From the NCBI GenBank assembly GCA_903928015.1, contig CAIYPF010000034.1, positions 1 to 64,000 of the forward strand: a stretch of 64,000 bases of DNA. Direction: 5' to 3'. The position numbers and the translations under genes are program-made. Shown piece by piece: positions 11,976 through 22,567 of the stretch (within the stretch, counting starts at the first letter, position 1; every line of letters starts with the position of its first letter). This DNA is from an uncultured Gammaproteobacteria bacterium (GTDB lineage: Bacteria; Pseudomonadota; Gammaproteobacteria; Pseudomonadales; UBA5518). Below the pieces are notes generated by a model. That model did not search any database, was not told the origin of the DNA, and saw nothing but the letters and a program-made list of their open reading frames with translations.

Positions 11976-13060
11976 CGCTGCACCTCCAGACAGGTGAGCG
12001 CGACATCGTCGGCCGCCGCCGGGCGCGCGAGGTGGCGTGCGCGGGTAGCCATCGCAAGGAGTTCATCCCGCGCTGATGCATGGCGCTGGAGTTCGGTCGC
12101 GAGCCAACCCGGCGTGAATGCGGATTGCTCGCAACGCAGCGCGGCACCCGAGGCCTCCAGCCAGCGGGCATTGGCGTTCTGGTGATCGTCTATCGCGCCC
12201 GGCAGCGGAACCAGTATCGACCCCAGGCCGGCAGCAGCCACTTCACTCACGGTAAGCGCACCGGCACGGCACACGACCAGATCAGCCCAGGCATAAGCGG
12301 CGGCCATGTCCGCGATGAAACTTTCCACGCGCGCGTCGACAGCCTGCTCTGCGTAGAGCGCGGCGCAATCCGCCTGCCCCGCGGCGCCGCACTGGTGAAG
12401 TACCTCGGGGCGCGCTGCAACCGGCAAGCGCGCGAGAGCCTCGGGAAGCACCTCGTTCAGCACCCGGGCACCCTGGCTTCCACCGAGCACCAGGACTCGC
12501 AAAGGCTGACCGGAACGCTGCGCGAATCGCTCTCCCGGTGCCGGCAGTGCAGCAATGGACGCACGCACGGGGTTGCCCACGAAGCGCGCCTTCGGATTGC
12601 CCGCAAAAGGTCCGGGAAGACCCAGAAGAATGTGCTTCGCAACGCGCGCGAGAAGGCGATTGGTGGTGCCTGCCACGGCATTCTGTTCGTGGAGGACCAG
12701 AGGTACACCGAGCAACCGTGCGGCAAGCCCGCCGGGGCCGGCAACGAAGCCGCCGGTTCCCAGCACGCACGCCGGACGCAGGCGCCACATCACGCCGATG
12801 GCTTGCAAGATGGCGGCGAGCAGCAGGAGCGGCGCGAACAATTTCTGCGCAAGCTGTTTGCCGCGGACGCCCCGCACGCGCAGATAGGAAATGGGAATGC
12901 CGGCCGCAGGCACCAAGCGCGATTCCATGCCCGCGCGCGTGCCCAGCCAATGCACGTCCGCGCCGCGCGCAACCAGGGCCGCAGCCGCCGCGATTCCGGG
13001 GAACACATGCCCGCCAGTGCCGCCACCGGTGATGAGCACTAGCCTGCGACACTCAGGCAT
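11972..13060 (-). CDS. murG: undecaprenyldiphospho-muramoylpentapeptide beta-N-acetylglucosaminyltransferase
   Basis: 362 residues. MurG is a peripheral inner-membrane GT28 glycosyltransferase that turns lipid I into lipid II. The N-terminal GGGTGGH loop is at residues 12-18, and the second nucleotide-sugar loop reads [13 protein letters not shown], with [10 protein letters not shown] nearer the C-terminus. The ATG at 13060 is chosen because GGTGGAGGG lies upstream; it overlaps the ftsW stop by eight bases. A longer frame to 13093 would add only Gly-rich residues with no conservation. Confidence 0.96.
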   Translation of the reverse strand: MPECRRLVLITGGGTGGHVFPGIAAAAALVARGADVHWLGTRAGMESRLVPAAGIPISYLRVRGVRGKQLAQKLFAPLLLLAAILQAIGVMWRLRPACVLGTGGFVAGPGGLAARLLGVPLVLHEQNAVAGTTNRLLARVAKHILLGLPGPFAGNPKARFVGNPVRASIAALPAPGERFAQRSGQPLRVLVLGGSQGARVLNEVLPEALARLPVAARPEVLHQCGAAGQADCAALYAEQAVDARVESFIADMAAAYAWADLVVCRAGALTVSEVAAAGLGSILVPLPGAIDDHQNANARWLEASGAALRCEQSAFTPGWLATELQRHASARDELLAMATRARHLARPAAADDVALTCLEVQR

Positions 13061-14240
13061 TGCGCACCCTCCACCCCTGCCAGGGAGCAGCAAACGCGCT
13101 CGAGCCGTTGCGCACCTCGGACTCCGCGCGCAGCACCAGTCCCATCATGGCGAAGAGGATCAGCAGACTGCTGCCGCCGTAGCTGAGGAAAGGCAGCGTG
13201 AGCCCCTTGGTGGGCAGCAGGCCTGCGTTCACACCGATATTGATGAAAACCTGTCCGGCAACCATCAGGGCGACGCCGAGGCAGATCTGCGCGGCGAAGA
13301 CCTGCTGGCGCGCCGCTGCCGCGCGACCGATCCACAGGATTCGTCCTACAAGCGCGCTGAAGAGCGCGATGAAGAAGACGCCACCGAGCAGACCGAGTTC
13401 CTCGGCAATGATCGCGAAGACGAAGTCCGTGTGCGCTTCCGGCAGGTAGAACAGCTTCTGGACGCTGTTGCCAAGGCCCACGCCGGTCACCTCTCCACGG
13501 CCAAAGGCGATCAAGGCCTGCACCAGCTGGTATCCGTCACCGAACTGCTCCTTCCACGGATCCAGATAGGTGACGAGCCGCCTCATGCGGTAGGGAGAAA
13601 ATCGGGCGAGGCCCGCAACAGCCGTCAGCGCGAATACAAGCAGCAAACCGAAAGGCAGCAGGCGCGCACCGGCAACGAAGAGCATGGCGACGGCCGTGCC
13701 GGCAATCACGACCGTGGCCCCGAAGTCGGGCTCCGAAAGCAGCAACACCGCAGTGAGCAGCAGGATGATCGTGGGTGCCGCCATCCCGCTCAGCTTGTCC
13801 GCGATATCGCGGGGACGGCGCTGGATGTAGCTCGCGAGGTAGACGACAAAACAGAGCTTCATGACTTCGGAAGGTTGCAGGTTGAGCGCACTGAAACCGA
13901 TCCAGCGCGTGGCTCCGTTGCGCTCCCGACCGATTCCCGGGATGAGCACGAGGATCAGCAGGAGCAGGCCCGCCACAAGGAGCGGCTGGCTCGCCCGGCT
14001 CCACACGGCGAGCGGGACGCGCGCGGTGATCGCCATCACCGCAAGGCCGGCGGACACATAAATGCCGTGGCGGATCAGGTGGTAGAACGGGTCGCCGTAC
14101 TTCTCGGCGGCGAAGTCCATCGATGCAGAACTCATCATCACGATGCCCGCAGCGGTGAGCGCGACGATCAGTCCGAGCAGCATCTCGTCTAGTTCCAGCC
14201 AGGGCGCGGGCGGAGCGGAATCACGGCGGGTGGCCTGCAT
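13053..14240 (-). CDS. ftsW: septal SEDS glycosyltransferase FtsW
   Basis: 395 residues with about ten membrane segments. FtsW polymerises lipid II at the septum together with the transpeptidase FtsI, encoded in the same operon. SEDS landmarks are the RERNGATRWIGF loop before TM4, LQPSEVMKL, the periplasmic loop LDPWKEQFGDGYQLVQALIA, and the C-terminal PTKGLTLPFLSYGGSS. The ATG at 14240 lies one base after the murD stop. The murG start overlaps the end of this gene. Confidence 0.96.
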   Translation of the reverse strand: MQATRRDSAPPAPWLELDEMLLGLIVALTAAGIVMMSSASMDFAAEKYGDPFYHLIRHGIYVSAGLAVMAITARVPLAVWSRASQPLLVAGLLLLILVLIPGIGRERNGATRWIGFSALNLQPSEVMKLCFVVYLASYIQRRPRDIADKLSGMAAPTIILLLTAVLLLSEPDFGATVVIAGTAVAMLFVAGARLLPFGLLLVFALTAVAGLARFSPYRMRRLVTYLDPWKEQFGDGYQLVQALIAFGRGEVTGVGLGNSVQKLFYLPEAHTDFVFAIIAEELGLLGGVFFIALFSALVGRILWIGRAAAARQQVFAAQICLGVALMVAGQVFINIGVNAGLLPTKGLTLPFLSYGGSSLLILFAMMGLVLRAESEVRNGSSAFAAPWQGWRVRNA

Positions 14241-14241
14241 G

Positions 14242-15621
14242 TCAGATCGCCTCCGCGCCGTGAAGCCCGCGGGCAGCGGCCGCGAAGGCCTCTCCCCTGT
14301 GCTCGTAGTTGCGGAACATGTCGAAGCTCGCACAGGCCGGCGAAAGCAGTACCACGTCGCCGCCCTGCGCCAGTTCCGCAGCTCTTGCCACAGCCGAGTC
14401 GAGGTCCGTGCAATGCTCCACCGGACAGCTGCCCGCGACACCCTCGCCGATCAGCGCAGCGTCGCGGCCGATCAGGAGCAATGCACGGGCGCAAGACGAG
14501 AGTTCCGCCGCCAGCGACGTGAAGTCGTACTCCTTGGCAATCCCTCCGGCGATCAGCACGACACGTCCCGGCGCCACCGGAGCGAGGCCACGCAGCGCCG
14601 CCACGGTGGCCGCCACGTTGGTGCCCTTGGAGTCATCGATGTAATCGACGCCAGCCACGCGAGCTACGGGCTGGCAGCGATGCGCCAACCCCTTGTAACT
14701 GCGCAGGACCTGCAGGCAGGCCTCACGCGGGATGCCGCCGGATTCGGCGATGGCCAGCGCAGCGAGTGCATTGGCAAGGTTGTGACGCCCGCGCAGCCCC
14801 AGTTCGCGGGCAGGCATCAGGCACTCGCTCCCGCAGGCCAGCCATTCCTCGCCAGCACGGGAAAGCAGGCCGTAATCGCGCTCTGCGGGCGCATCCAGGC
14901 CGAATGACACCTGGCAGCCAACCGGCGTTGCAGGGAACGTCAGGGGATCTGCGCGGTTGGACACGGCGACGCGGCAGCCCCGGAAAATGCGCTGCTTGGA
15001 GGCCGCATAGGCTTCCATGCCGGCGTAGCGGTCGAGATGATCGGGAGCCAGATTGAGGATGGCTCCGACGTCTGCGCGGAAATCGAGAAGGATGTCGAGC
15101 TGGAAGCTCGACAGCTCCAGCACGTAAAGCGCAGCGCCGGCATCAAGCAGATCAAGCGCCGGGATGCCGAGATTCCCGCCGCAGCCCCCGGGAATCCCGG
15201 CAGCATTGGCCATGAGTCCGACCAGAGTGGTCACAGTGCTCTTGGCGTTGGTCCCCGTGATGGCGAGGATCGGCGCCTTCGCCTCGCGCCAGAACAGTTC
15301 GATGTCGCCGCAGACACGCGCTCCACGCGCCGCTGCAGCCGCGATCTGCGGCAGGGCAGGATCGACGCCGGGGCTGAGGAGCACTTCGTCGGCGCTCTCG
15401 AGGAGTTCACCCTCAAAACCACCGGTCTGCAGCAGATGTCCGGGAAACTCTTGCCGGAAAGCATCGGCGAACGGCGGCTCGGCGCGGCTGTCGACTGCGT
15501 CGAAGGCATGACCATGGCGGGCAAGCCAGGAAGCCAGCGAGTAGCCGGTCTTGCCCATGCCCACGACGAGGCGTCGCACGGTTGCGCCCTCCTCTCGTGT
15601 GCTGATCGCTGCCGCTGACAT
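14242..15621 (-). CDS. murD: UDP-N-acetylmuramoylalanine--D-glutamate ligase
   Basis: 459 residues. MurD adds D-Glu to UDP-MurNAc-L-Ala in the cytoplasm. The ATP loop is GTNAKST at 123-129, with Ala where many homologues have Gly (GTNGKST); I believe some Pseudomonas-like MurD proteins share this. LAPDHLDRYAGMEAYAASKQRIF carries the carbamylated-lysine region. It starts 10 bases after the mraY stop and ends one base before the ftsW start. Confidence 0.96.
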   Translation of the reverse strand: MSAAAISTREEGATVRRLVVGMGKTGYSLASWLARHGHAFDAVDSRAEPPFADAFRQEFPGHLLQTGGFEGELLESADEVLLSPGVDPALPQIAAAAARGARVCGDIELFWREAKAPILAITGTNAKSTVTTLVGLMANAAGIPGGCGGNLGIPALDLLDAGAALYVLELSSFQLDILLDFRADVGAILNLAPDHLDRYAGMEAYAASKQRIFRGCRVAVSNRADPLTFPATPVGCQVSFGLDAPAERDYGLLSRAGEEWLACGSECLMPARELGLRGRHNLANALAALAIAESGGIPREACLQVLRSYKGLAHRCQPVARVAGVDYIDDSKGTNVAATVAALRGLAPVAPGRVVLIAGGIAKEYDFTSLAAELSSCARALLLIGRDAALIGEGVAGSCPVEHCTDLDSAVARAAELAQGGDVVLLSPACASFDMFRNYEHRGEAFAAAARGLHGAEAI

Positions 15622-15631
15622 CGGTTTTTCC

Positions 15632-16714
15632 TCAGCGCAGCTTCAGGGTGGCGAGGCCGAACAGCACCAGCACCACCGTGATGATCCAGAAGCGCACGAT
15701 CACGCGCGGCTCCGGCCAGCCCTTGAGCTCGAAATGGTGGTGGATAGGTGCCATGCGGAAGATGCGCTTGCCAGTCGCCTTGAAGGAGGCGACCTGCAGG
15801 ACCACGGAGAGGGTCTCCATTACGAAGACACCGCTCATGATGAAGAACACGATTTCGTGACGGACGATGACGGCGATGACGCCGAGCGCGGCTCCGAGGG
15901 CCAGCGCACCGACATCGCCCATGAACACCATCGCCGGATAGGTGTTGAACCAGAGGAAGCCGAGACCAGCCCCCGTGAGCGCACCGCAGAACACCACCAG
16001 TTCGCCTGCACCGGGGATGTAGGGAATATGCAGATAGGGCGCGAACTCGGCGTTCCCCGCCAGATAGGCGATGACGGCCAGGGCAGCGCCGATCAGCACG
16101 CTCGGCATGATCGCGAGACCGTCGAGACCGTCGGTCAGATTGACGGCATTGCTGGATCCGACGATGACGAAGTACGCGAGCGGCACATAAAGCGCACCAA
16201 GCGGAAAGGCAACGCTCTTCAGGAAAGGCACGATCAGTTGCGTCTCGGCCGGCGTGATCGATCCGGCGTAAAGATAGAGCGCCGCCGCCAGACCAGCCAC
16301 CGACTGCCAGAAGTACTTCCAGCGCGCCGGCAGTCCGCGCGGATTCTTCTCTATGACCTTGCGGTAGTCATCGACCCAGCCGATGGCGCCGAAGGCTGCC
16401 GTGACCAGCATCACGACCCACACGTAGCGATTGGAGAGGTCCGCCCAGAGAAGGGTGCTCGCGAGGATGCCGACCAGGATCAGGGCGCCGCCCATCGTGG
16501 GCGTGCCGGCCTTGCTGAGATGCGATTGCGGCCCGTCGTCGCGCACGGCCTGCCCTATCTGGTTTTCGACCAGCAGGCGGATCATCACGGGGCCCACCAT
16601 CAGCGTGATCGCAAGCGACGTGAGCACGCTCAGGATTCCGCGGAAGGTGAGGTACTTGAACACCCCGAAGGCGCTCGCCCACCCGCTAAGCCAGTCAGCC
16701 AGCCACAGCAGCAT
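15632..16714 (-). CDS. mraY: phospho-N-acetylmuramoyl-pentapeptide-transferase
   Basis: 360 residues, the same length as E. coli MraY, with ten predicted membrane helices. It moves phospho-MurNAc-pentapeptide to undecaprenyl phosphate, making lipid I. Catalytic landmarks are KAGTPTMGG, the acidic pair in [18 protein letters not shown] and the HHHFE motif near the C-terminus. The ATG at 16714 shares its A with the murF TGA. Confidence 0.98.
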   Translation of the reverse strand: MLLWLADWLSGWASAFGVFKYLTFRGILSVLTSLAITLMVGPVMIRLLVENQIGQAVRDDGPQSHLSKAGTPTMGGALILVGILASTLLWADLSNRYVWVVMLVTAAFGAIGWVDDYRKVIEKNPRGLPARWKYFWQSVAGLAAALYLYAGSITPAETQLIVPFLKSVAFPLGALYVPLAYFVIVGSSNAVNLTDGLDGLAIMPSVLIGAALAVIAYLAGNAEFAPYLHIPYIPGAGELVVFCGALTGAGLGFLWFNTYPAMVFMGDVGALALGAALGVIAVIVRHEIVFFIMSGVFVMETLSVVLQVASFKATGKRIFRMAPIHHHFELKGWPEPRVIVRFWIITVVLVLFGLATLKLR

Positions 16715-18102
16715 CAGTGCGTTCCTGTACGGGCATGGCCCGGTGTTTTCAGAGTCAGCGCGTCGATCACGGCCTCCATGCCTGCGGAGCGCGAACCCTT
16801 CACGAGGATCACGCTCTCCGGGGTGTCGCAACCGAGCAACGCTCCTGCGAGTTCCTCGCGGGAGCCATACACCTGCGCTTCGCAGCCGAAGCCCTCCGCA
16901 AGGTGAATGGCGTTAGGACCGGTGGCGAAGAGGCGGTTGATTCCCTGCTGCCGGGCGTGCTGACCCGTGCTGCGGTGAAGTGCAGCCGCGTCGGCGCCGA
17001 GCTCTGCCATGTTCCCGAGCACAAGCACGCGCAGGCCGCCGAATCCGGCCAGCGTGTCGATCGCCGCACGCACGGAACCGGGGTTGGCGTTGTAGGTGTC
17101 GTCGATAAGCAGTGCGCCGCCATCGCCCCGGCGACGCTGCATACGGCCCGCCGGCGCCTCGATGCCTGCCAGTGCATCGGCCATTTCCCGGGCTCGCAGC
17201 CCGAGCGCATGTCCCACTGCCGCGGCGGCCAGTGCATTGGCTACTTGCTGGACGCCGGGTATCGCGAGATGGATGTGCCGGGATTCGCCCGGCAACTCCA
17301 GGAGGAATTCAGCGCAGCCGTCGAGCAATCGGACATTGCTTGCGCGGACGTCCGCAGCGGGCGAGCCGCTTGCGCTGAAACGCAGCATGCGCCGCTGTCC
17401 GACGAGCTCCGCCCAGTAACCGGCGAAATCATCGTCGGCATTCAGCACTGCGACGCCATCACGCGGAAGCGCCTCGAAGATGGCACCCTTGGTGCGCGCC
17501 ACTTCCTCGAGGCTGCCCAGCCGCTCGAGGTGCGCGGGCAATGCATTCGTAAGCAGCGCGACCTGAGGGCTCGCGATTCCTGCGAGGTATGCAATGTCCC
17601 CCGGTTTTCCCGCTCCCATCTCGATGACGGCGTAACGGTGCGACTGCTCGAGCCGGAACAGCGTGAGCGGCACGCCGATCTCGTTGTTCAGGTTGCCACG
17701 CGTGGCCAGCACCGGGCCGGCGGTGCCGAGGATCGCGGCGATCATTTCCTTGGTGGTTGTCTTCCCCGCGCTGCCGGTGAGAGCCACCACCGAACCTGTG
17801 AAAAGACTACGGTGCAAGGCGCCGATGGCACCGAGCGCGAGTTCGGTGTCGGGTACATGCAGCGCCGGAACCGACGTCGGGACAGCGCGCGAGCACACCA
17901 GCGCGACGGCACCGTGTCGCTCGGCCTCGACTACGTGGTCATGCGCATCGAAGCGCTCGCCGCGCAACGCGACGAACAATTCGCCAGACGACACCGTGCG
18001 CGAGTCCGTGGAGATTCCCGCAACCTGCACGCCGGCACAGGCATCGGGAACAGCCGCGCCGATCGCCCTGCCGATCTCTCCCAGCGACAGCGGGCGAATC
18101 AC
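16714..18102 (-). CDS. murF: UDP-N-acetylmuramoyl-tripeptide--D-alanyl-D-alanine ligase
   Basis: 462 residues. MurF adds D-Ala-D-Ala (made by the Ddl encoded in the same operon) to complete the UDP-MurNAc-pentapeptide. The N-terminal domain carries STDSRTV (31-37), the ATP loop GSAGKTTTK is at 110-118, and [15 protein letters not shown] marks the C-terminal domain. It overlaps the murE stop by four bases and touches mraY by one base. Confidence 0.97.
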   Translation of the reverse strand: MIRPLSLGEIGRAIGAAVPDACAGVQVAGISTDSRTVSSGELFVALRGERFDAHDHVVEAERHGAVALVCSRAVPTSVPALHVPDTELALGAIGALHRSLFTGSVVALTGSAGKTTTKEMIAAILGTAGPVLATRGNLNNEIGVPLTLFRLEQSHRYAVIEMGAGKPGDIAYLAGIASPQVALLTNALPAHLERLGSLEEVARTKGAIFEALPRDGVAVLNADDDFAGYWAELVGQRRMLRFSASGSPAADVRASNVRLLDGCAEFLLELPGESRHIHLAIPGVQQVANALAAAAVGHALGLRAREMADALAGIEAPAGRMQRRRGDGGALLIDDTYNANPGSVRAAIDTLAGFGGLRVLVLGNMAELGADAAALHRSTGQHARQQGINRLFATGPNAIHLAEGFGCEAQVYGSREELAGALLGCDTPESVILVKGSRSAGMEAVIDALTLKTPGHARTGTH

Positions 18103-19583
18103 GGAGCCCCCCTGCGCGCGGCAAGCGCCTCGCGCGCCACGGCGCTGTCACTGAAGGGGCTGCGCACCCCGGCGGTTTCCTGATAGTTCTCGTGTCCCTT
18201 TCCGGCGATCAGCACGCAATCGGCCGGAGCCGCATCGCGGATGGCGCTGAAAATGGCGGCACGCCGGTCAGCTTCCCGAATCACGCCCGGATCGGGAATC
18301 CCGGCGCAGATCCCCTCGATAATGGAGAGCGGATCCTCGCTGCGCGGGTTGTCGCTGGTGACGACGATCTCGTCGGCATGCTCCCGGGCGAGTCTGCCCA
18401 TCAGCGGGCGTTTGCTGCGATCGCGATCACCGCCGCAACCGAAGACGCACCATAGCCGGCCGCGGCAGTGCAGCCTGAGCGCACGCAGGCTCTGCTCCAG
18501 CGCATCCGGCGTGTGCGCGTAGTCGACGATCACGAGCGGAGCGGCTCCGATGCGCTCCATGCGGCCGGCAACGGGAACCACTTTTGCGAGCGACGAGAGC
18601 GCCACGTCTAGCGGAATCTCCCGCGCCAGCAGCGCACCGATCACCGCGAGCGCGTTCTCCAGATTGAAGCGCCCGATCAGCGGAAGGAGCAAATCACCCT
18701 CTTCTCCACGCGCCAGGATACGGGCACGGATGCCCTCGGCGCGGAACTCGACGTCCGTCGCGCGGATGTCGGCAGGCCCCTGGCCCACGGTGTAGCCGAT
18801 GCGCTCCACCGATGCAGGGATCGATGCATGGATGTTGCGCCCGAAGGGGTCATCCAGATTCACCACGGCATGGCGCAGTCCCGCGTGGCTGAACAGTTTT
18901 GCCTTGGCCGCGCCGTAGGCCTCGATGCTGCCGTGGAAATCGAGATGGTCATGCGTGAGATTGGTGAATACGGCCGTGTCGACATGCAGTGACGCGATCC
19001 GATCCTGCGCGAGCGCGTGGGAGGAGACCTCCATCGCAACGGCGCTCGCACCCTCTTGCCGCAGCCCTGCGAGCAGCCGCTGCAGCGTCACGGCATCCGG
19101 TGTGGTGTGCGTGGTATCGCGGAGCTGGCCGGGGAATCCGGAGCCCAGCGTGCCGATGACGCCACAGTGCGTCCCGGCGAAGCCCAGCGCTTGCGCTATC
19201 AGTTGCGTGGTGGTTGTCTTGCCGTTGGTACCCGTGACGCCGATCAGCCCCATGGCGAGCGAGGGGTCACCGTAAAAAGCCGAGGCGATGGCGCCTGCCA
19301 GCGCCGCCAGTCCCTGCACCGGCACCAGCGGCAGCAGTGCCTCCGAAGGCAGCTCCCGGCCCGCCTCCACCAACACGGCGACCGCGCCCCGGGCACACAC
19401 TTCGGCCAGATGATCCAGCCCATCGTGGCGAGCCCCCCTGAGGGCGATGAACGCATCGCCCGGCTGCACTGCCCGGCTGTCGGAGCACACGCCGCCCACC
19501 TCAATACCCGCGAAAGCGTCAGCCACGTCGAGGAATGCGCCCAAAGTCAGACACGAGGGTCCGGTACAAGCCTGGGCGTTCAT
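18099..19583 (-). CDS. murE: UDP-N-acetylmuramoyl-L-alanyl-D-glutamate--2,6-diaminopimelate ligase
   Basis: 494 residues. MurE adds the third stem residue. The ATP loop GTNGKTTTT is at 118-126. The amino-acid specificity motif is DNPR at 411-414 (TSDNPRSEDP), which selects meso-diaminopimelate over lysine, as expected for a Gram-negative. AKGHENYQ follows near the end. It overlaps ftsI by four bases (ATGA) and murF by four bases. Confidence 0.97.
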   Translation of the reverse strand: MNAQACTGPSCLTLGAFLDVADAFAGIEVGGVCSDSRAVQPGDAFIALRGARHDGLDHLAEVCARGAVAVLVEAGRELPSEALLPLVPVQGLAALAGAIASAFYGDPSLAMGLIGVTGTNGKTTTTQLIAQALGFAGTHCGVIGTLGSGFPGQLRDTTHTTPDAVTLQRLLAGLRQEGASAVAMEVSSHALAQDRIASLHVDTAVFTNLTHDHLDFHGSIEAYGAAKAKLFSHAGLRHAVVNLDDPFGRNIHASIPASVERIGYTVGQGPADIRATDVEFRAEGIRARILARGEEGDLLLPLIGRFNLENALAVIGALLAREIPLDVALSSLAKVVPVAGRMERIGAAPLVIVDYAHTPDALEQSLRALRLHCRGRLWCVFGCGGDRDRSKRPLMGRLAREHADEIVVTSDNPRSEDPLSIIEGICAGIPDPGVIREADRRAAIFSAIRDAAPADCVLIAGKGHENYQETAGVRSPFSDSAVAREALAARRGAP

Positions 19584-21310
19584 GTGGGCGCTCCCGGCAC
19601 TGCACGCTCAGCCACCTGGAGTTGCGGGAGATCGTCGGGAGGGACGTTCAGCAGCCGCAGCGCACCGCGGACCACCGAGGAGAAAACCGGGGCCGCGACA
19701 GCCCCGCCGTAGTAGACACCGCCGCGCGGATCGGTGATGACCACAACGCCGACAATGCGCGGATCCCTGGCGGGGGCAAAACCCGCGAAGAGCGACTGGT
19801 AGCGATCAGCTTTGTAGCCGTCCTTGCCACCAGAGCGGTGGACCGTGCCGGTTTTTCCGGCCACCCGGTATCCGGGAATGGCGGCTTTTAGCGCCGTGCC
19901 ACCCTTCTGCGTAACGGTCTCCAGCATGGCGACAATCTGGGCGACACGATCAGCGGGAAACACCTGCGTGGCCGGCGGAACTTCCGTCACCTTAAGTATC
20001 TTCACGGGCCGTGATTTGCCCCCGTTCGCAAGCATCAGATAAGCGCGCGCAAGCTGCAGCGGCGTCACTGAAACCCCGTAGCCGAAGGCGAAGGTGGCGC
20101 GAGTGAGATCGTCCCAGCGCCGAGGCGAAGGAAATGTGCCCGAGACCTCTCCTTTCAGTCCTTCGCCCGCGATCCGGTCGAAACCGGCCCGGCGGAAATT
20201 TTCGTGTATGTCCTCGGGATTGAGGCTCAACGCGAGCTTGGTGGTTCCTACCTGGCTCGATTTGGTGATGATCGTGGTAACAGGGATCACGCCCAGGCTG
20301 TTGTGGTCCCTGAACGTCTTGCGCCCGACGCGGATGTAGCCGGGCGTGGTGTCGACAAGGGTTTCGGGGGTGTACTTCCCGCTCTCCAGCGCCGTCATGA
20401 CGGTGAGCGGCTTCACCGTCGAGCCCGGTTCCGTGGTGTCCGTGACAACGCGGTTGCGCATGGCGTCGCGAACTGCCGCGCCGCGGTTGTTGGGGTTGTA
20501 CGAGGGAAAGTTAGTCATGGCGAGGATCTCGCCCGTGCGGGAATCGAGCAGGACGATGCTCCCCGACTCTGCTCCGAGCGCCTCAACCGTCTTTTTCAGC
20601 TCCCGGTAGGCGAGATACTGGATGCGGAGGTCGATGCTGAGGTCGAGGGCTTGGCCGGGGCGCGCAGGCTCGAGTTCCTGGACGTCGCGTATCACATGGC
20701 TGTAGCGATCCTTGATTACCCGCTTGCGCCCGGGGACGCTTTTCAGCCAGCCCTCATATGTCGCTTCGATGCCTTCCTGGCCATGGTCATCGATATTGGT
20801 CAGGCCCACGACATGTGCAGCGACGGGGCCTGCAGGATAGAAGCGCTGGTATTCGCGCCTGCTGGTGATACCCGGGATCTTCAGGTCCATCACCTGCTTG
20901 GCGGCGTCGGGGTTCATGTGTCGGCGGAGATAGACGAATTGACGCGAGGAGTTCGCCGCCATCTTTTGCCTGAGCTCGTCCACGGGCGTTCCCAGCGCCT
21001 GCGCCAGGCGCAGCCAGTCAGCGTCCTTGATGACAAATTCCTGCGGATTGGCTGAAAGCGACTCCACCGGGGTGCTCACCGCAAGGGGTTCGCCGTTGCG
21101 ATCGCTGATGATTCCGCGATGCACGGGGATCAGCTCATCGCGCAGTGCCCTGGCGTCGCCCTGATCCTGCAGGAACTGGTAGCCGCGCTCGGTGTCGAGC
21201 AACTGCAGCGATACCAGCCGCCAGACGAGCAGCAGGGCCAAAGCGACGAGCAGAACCACCACCAGCATGAATCGCCAGTCGTGGAAGCTGGAGGTTTCTC
21301 GCGACTTCAC
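19580..21310 (-). CDS. ftsI: septal peptidoglycan transpeptidase FtsI (PBP3)
   Basis: 576 residues. A single membrane anchor (residues 14-35) is followed by the class B pedestal domain (GIISDRNGEPLA) and the transpeptidase. The active-site serine is Ser297 in EPGSTVK (Lys300), and the KTG triad is at 486-488 (AGKTGTVHR). The SxN motif reads Ser351-Ser352-Gln353, so the Asn usual in E. coli PBP3 is replaced by Gln. The start is a GTG at 21310 overlapping the ftsL stop (GTGA). Confidence 0.96.
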   Translation of the reverse strand: MKSRETSSFHDWRFMLVVVLLVALALLLVWRLVSLQLLDTERGYQFLQDQGDARALRDELIPVHRGIISDRNGEPLAVSTPVESLSANPQEFVIKDADWLRLAQALGTPVDELRQKMAANSSRQFVYLRRHMNPDAAKQVMDLKIPGITSRREYQRFYPAGPVAAHVVGLTNIDDHGQEGIEATYEGWLKSVPGRKRVIKDRYSHVIRDVQELEPARPGQALDLSIDLRIQYLAYRELKKTVEALGAESGSIVLLDSRTGEILAMTNFPSYNPNNRGAAVRDAMRNRVVTDTTEPGSTVKPLTVMTALESGKYTPETLVDTTPGYIRVGRKTFRDHNSLGVIPVTTIITKSSQVGTTKLALSLNPEDIHENFRRAGFDRIAGEGLKGEVSGTFPSPRRWDDLTRATFAFGYGVSVTPLQLARAYLMLANGGKSRPVKILKVTEVPPATQVFPADRVAQIVAMLETVTQKGGTALKAAIPGYRVAGKTGTVHRSGGKDGYKADRYQSLFAGFAPARDPRIVGVVVITDPRGGVYYGGAVAAPVFSSVVRGALRLLNVPPDDLPQLQVAERAVPGAPT

Positions 21311-21618
21311 TCGACCACCATCGGGTGCATGTCACCCTCGGGGAGCGTCATCTGCAGTTGCTGGTCGGCGATCTGCTCGACGCGTGCGTGGGACGAAAGC
21401 GTGCTGCGCTCGAGCAGCAACTGACGCCACTCGATCTGGATATCGTTCTGCTCGCCACGCGCCTGTTCCAATTCGCGGAACAGCTCCCTCGAACGGTGCG
21501 CCGTGTAGATGACACCGATGGCGGAGACGATCACGACCACGAGCAGCGCAAGCGTGAAAAGCGGCGTCCGCGCGCCGCGCACGGAGTGAGGAGCAGACTC
21601 GGCCCTGCGATCAGCCAC
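21307..21618 (-). CDS. ftsL: cell division protein FtsL
   Basis: 103 residues from a GTG at 21618, which has TGGAGCG about 8 bases upstream and overlaps the rsmH stop by eight bases. A longer frame to 21819 lies almost wholly inside rsmH and is not credible. The protein has a short basic cytoplasmic part, one helix (TPLFTLALLVVVIVSAIGVIY) and a heptad-rich periplasmic coiled coil, the usual FtsL plan. It forms the FtsQLB complex that activates FtsWI. Confidence 0.9.
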   Translation of the reverse strand: MADRRAESAPHSVRGARTPLFTLALLVVVIVSAIGVIYTAHRSRELFRELEQARGEQNDIQIEWRQLLLERSTLSSHARVEQIADQQLQMTLPEGDMHPMVVE

Positions 21619-22540
21619 GGGACGCTCCACGCGAAGCCAGACGCTCGGCAACGCGCATGACGGCGCTGCGAGCGCGGGGGTTGTCATGCAGCTCTGCATC
21701 GCCTGCGCGGATCGCCCTGCCGATTGCGCGTAACCGGGGCTGCATTGCCTCAGGCAGACCGGGAATGCCGGGCTCACGGGCGTTGTCGCGAATGAATCGT
21801 TTGACCAAGCGGTCTTCAAGCGAATGGAAGCTGATCACCACCAGACGACCACCGGGAAGCAAGGCATCACAAGCCTGCCGCAGCACGGCCGCCAGGGCAT
21901 CGAGTTCGGAATTGATAAAAATCCGGATGGCCTGGAACGGTCTGGTTGCGGGGTGCTTGTCTCGCTCCCAGGCGGGATTGGCCTGCGTGACTATGTCAGC
22001 GAGGCGCGCCGTGGTGTCGATAGGCGCGAGCTTGCGCTCGCGAACGATCGCTGCAGCCATGCGCCGGGCAAATCGCTCTTCCCCAAACTCCCGCAGGACA
22101 TGCTCGATGTCCGCCTCTTTGGCGTGCGCCAGCCACTGGGCCGCACTCGGCCCGTTGCCCGGGTCCATGCGCATGTCGAGGGGGCCATCACGCAGAAAGC
22201 TGAACCCCCGGGCGGGATCGTCCAACTGGGGTGATGACACGCCGAGATCGAGCAGGATTCCGTGGACGCCACCGGAAAAACCGTGCTCGCCGAGTGCGCG
22301 CTCAAGGCAATCGAAGCGCGACTGTTCGAAGCAGATTCGGGCGTCAGCTGCAAAAGCAGCCTTGCCATGAGCGATCGCCTCGGGATCCCGGTCGATCGCC
22401 AGCAAGCGACCGCCGGCAGTGAGCCGCTCCAGCAGTGCGCCGGAGTGTCCGCCACGACCAAAGGTGGCATCAACGTATCGTCCCGCGGGATCGGTCACGA
22501 GATACTCCATGGCCTCCTGCAGCAAAACCGGCTTGTGCAT
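21611..22540 (-). CDS. rsmH: 16S rRNA (cytosine-1402-N4)-methyltransferase
   Basis: 309 residues. RsmH methylates C1402 in the decoding centre of 16S rRNA; RsmI, encoded nearby at 23682-24521, adds the 2'-O methyl to the same nucleotide. It opens with HKPVLLQEAMEYL and has the SAM site DATFGRGGHSGALLERL; ILLDLGVSSPQLDDPARGFSF and VISFHSLEDRLVKRF are family signatures. It starts 27 bases after mraZ, the conserved mraZ-rsmH-ftsL order. Confidence 0.97.
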   Translation of the reverse strand: MHKPVLLQEAMEYLVTDPAGRYVDATFGRGGHSGALLERLTAGGRLLAIDRDPEAIAHGKAAFAADARICFEQSRFDCLERALGEHGFSGGVHGILLDLGVSSPQLDDPARGFSFLRDGPLDMRMDPGNGPSAAQWLAHAKEADIEHVLREFGEERFARRMAAAIVRERKLAPIDTTARLADIVTQANPAWERDKHPATRPFQAIRIFINSELDALAAVLRQACDALLPGGRLVVISFHSLEDRLVKRFIRDNAREPGIPGLPEAMQPRLRAIGRAIRAGDAELHDNPRARSAVMRVAERLASRGASRG

Positions 22541-22567
22541 ATCGCCCCATTTGAGAGAGAGCTGCGC

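Noticed and set aside
21619-21819. Longer FtsL reading frame starting within rsmH
   Set aside because: The added part is a shadow of rsmH; a GTG with a ribosome-binding site at 21618 gives the normal FtsL size.
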